64,000 nt of DNA from Mesostigma viride (taxonomy: Eukaryota > Streptophyta > Mesostigmatophyceae > Mesostigmatales > Mesostigmataceae). Position numbers and translations under genes: made by a program. Positions 63,543 to 64,000 of this stretch are shown here, one piece after another (the first letter of the stretch is position 1; every line of letters begins with the position of its first letter). Location: NCBI GenBank assembly GCA_009746045.1, contig RPFO01000123.1, forward strand, positions 712,318 through 776,317, written 5' to 3'. The notes under the pieces were generated by a model that was not told the DNA's origin, searched no databases, and saw only the letters and a list, made by a program, of their open reading frames with translations.

Positions 63543-64000
63543 TGAAAGACATGGCTTGACTGCCTGGCTCTCGAGGCCCGTGCAGTGGGGCTTGAGGTCA
63601 GCAAGAAGACAGAGGCCCTGGCGGTTGGGCTCACCCACTCACCGCCACCCCTCTATCTCCTATAGACGGCTCTCGAGTCCTGTATCGGGACCGCGTCAAG
63701 CTGCTGGGCAGCCTGCTTCCCAGCTGCGAGGCTGATGTGGACCATCGCATCTCCCTCGCCTGGCACGCTTTACGCCAGTACCGGGCCCTGTGGCGCAAGC
63801 CCCTTGGCAAGATCGAGAAACAGGACCTGTTTAATAAGGTCCTCGTCCTTCATGTTCTCACGTATGGGGCCGAGACGTGGACCCTCACCGCCGACCTGGC
63901 CTGCAAGCTGGACGGCGCGGTCACCAACATGCTGCGATCCATTTTCAGAGTAGGATATGCTGCTCATGTCCGCAATGACGGGACCTTTACCAGGGCATGC
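63543..64000 (+). mobile_element. Non-LTR (LINE-type) reverse transcriptase fragment, frameshifted
   Basis: 63,543-63,660 encodes LDCLALEARAVGLEVSKKTE and ALAVG, the conserved GLxVSxKKTE strand of LINE reverse transcriptases. After a frame change, from about 63,665 to the edge, it continues DGSRVLYRDRVKLLGSLLPS, then DVDHRISLAWHALRQY, LFNKVLVLHVLTYGAETWTL and VTNMLRSIFRV. These match the end of the RT domain and the thumb (YGxETWTL motif). The frameshift and lack of an upstream frame mark it as a decayed copy. The rest may lie beyond the right edge. Confidence 0.85.

Overview
The window is nuclear DNA from a eukaryote with many introns. Coding parts are GC-rich and the noncoding parts are AT-richer and full of repeats. 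Long Ala/Ser/Pro hinges of the PPSPP type, together with an extracellular-type domain set, suggest a unicellular or colonial alga, most likely in the green lineage (chlorophyte or prasinophyte). This is an inference from style; no organelle or rRNA marker is present.

About 82 % of the window (position 1 to 52,465, minus strand) is a single giant gene that runs off the left edge. I could chain 24 exons with GT-AG introns. Intron phase agrees at every one of the 23 junctions, giving about 40.15 kb of coding sequence, or more than 13,300 residues before the window ends. In protein order: a signal peptide and TIG/IPT domains (52.5-48.5 kb); small exons carrying a degenerate FYGM/FYEF repeat (46.5-43.2 kb); a 26.3-kb mega-exon (42,566-16,231) with two more TIG domains, two cadherin-like beta-sandwich domains, a long Pro-rich hinge, five tandem modules of about 1,400 residues and another cadherin-like domain; then about 28-30 filamin/ABP280-like Ig repeats (16.1-1.9 kb, 21 of them in one 7.1-kb exon); and the start of an REJ region (1.6 kb to the edge). 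Each large module combines an N-terminal beta region with a cohesin-like look, a TMEM132-like linker, BIG-like Ig domains, a second cohesin-like domain, a two-loop dockerin-like Ca-binding segment and a beta domain, and is separated from the next by Pro-rich hinges. The product is probably a giant secreted or cell-surface adhesion/matrix protein. An REJ region next to the missing end makes a membrane-anchored, polycystin-like terminus possible.

The interval 52.5-58.1 kb is a TE-rich head-to-head intergenic region. It holds a 3.2-kb element with about 120-bp terminal inverted repeats, flanked by a second inverted pair, and a 0.6-kb GT-rich minisatellite. Intron 5 of the giant gene carries two nested hAT-like elements with 8-bp target duplications. 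On the plus strand, 58,110-61,773 is a five-exon TDRD3-like gene with an OB-fold and an RGG tail but no visible Tudor domain. The right end has two tandem copies of a 3' exon of an unknown gene (62.2-63.1 kb, minus) and a decayed non-LTR reverse transcriptase fragment at the right edge.
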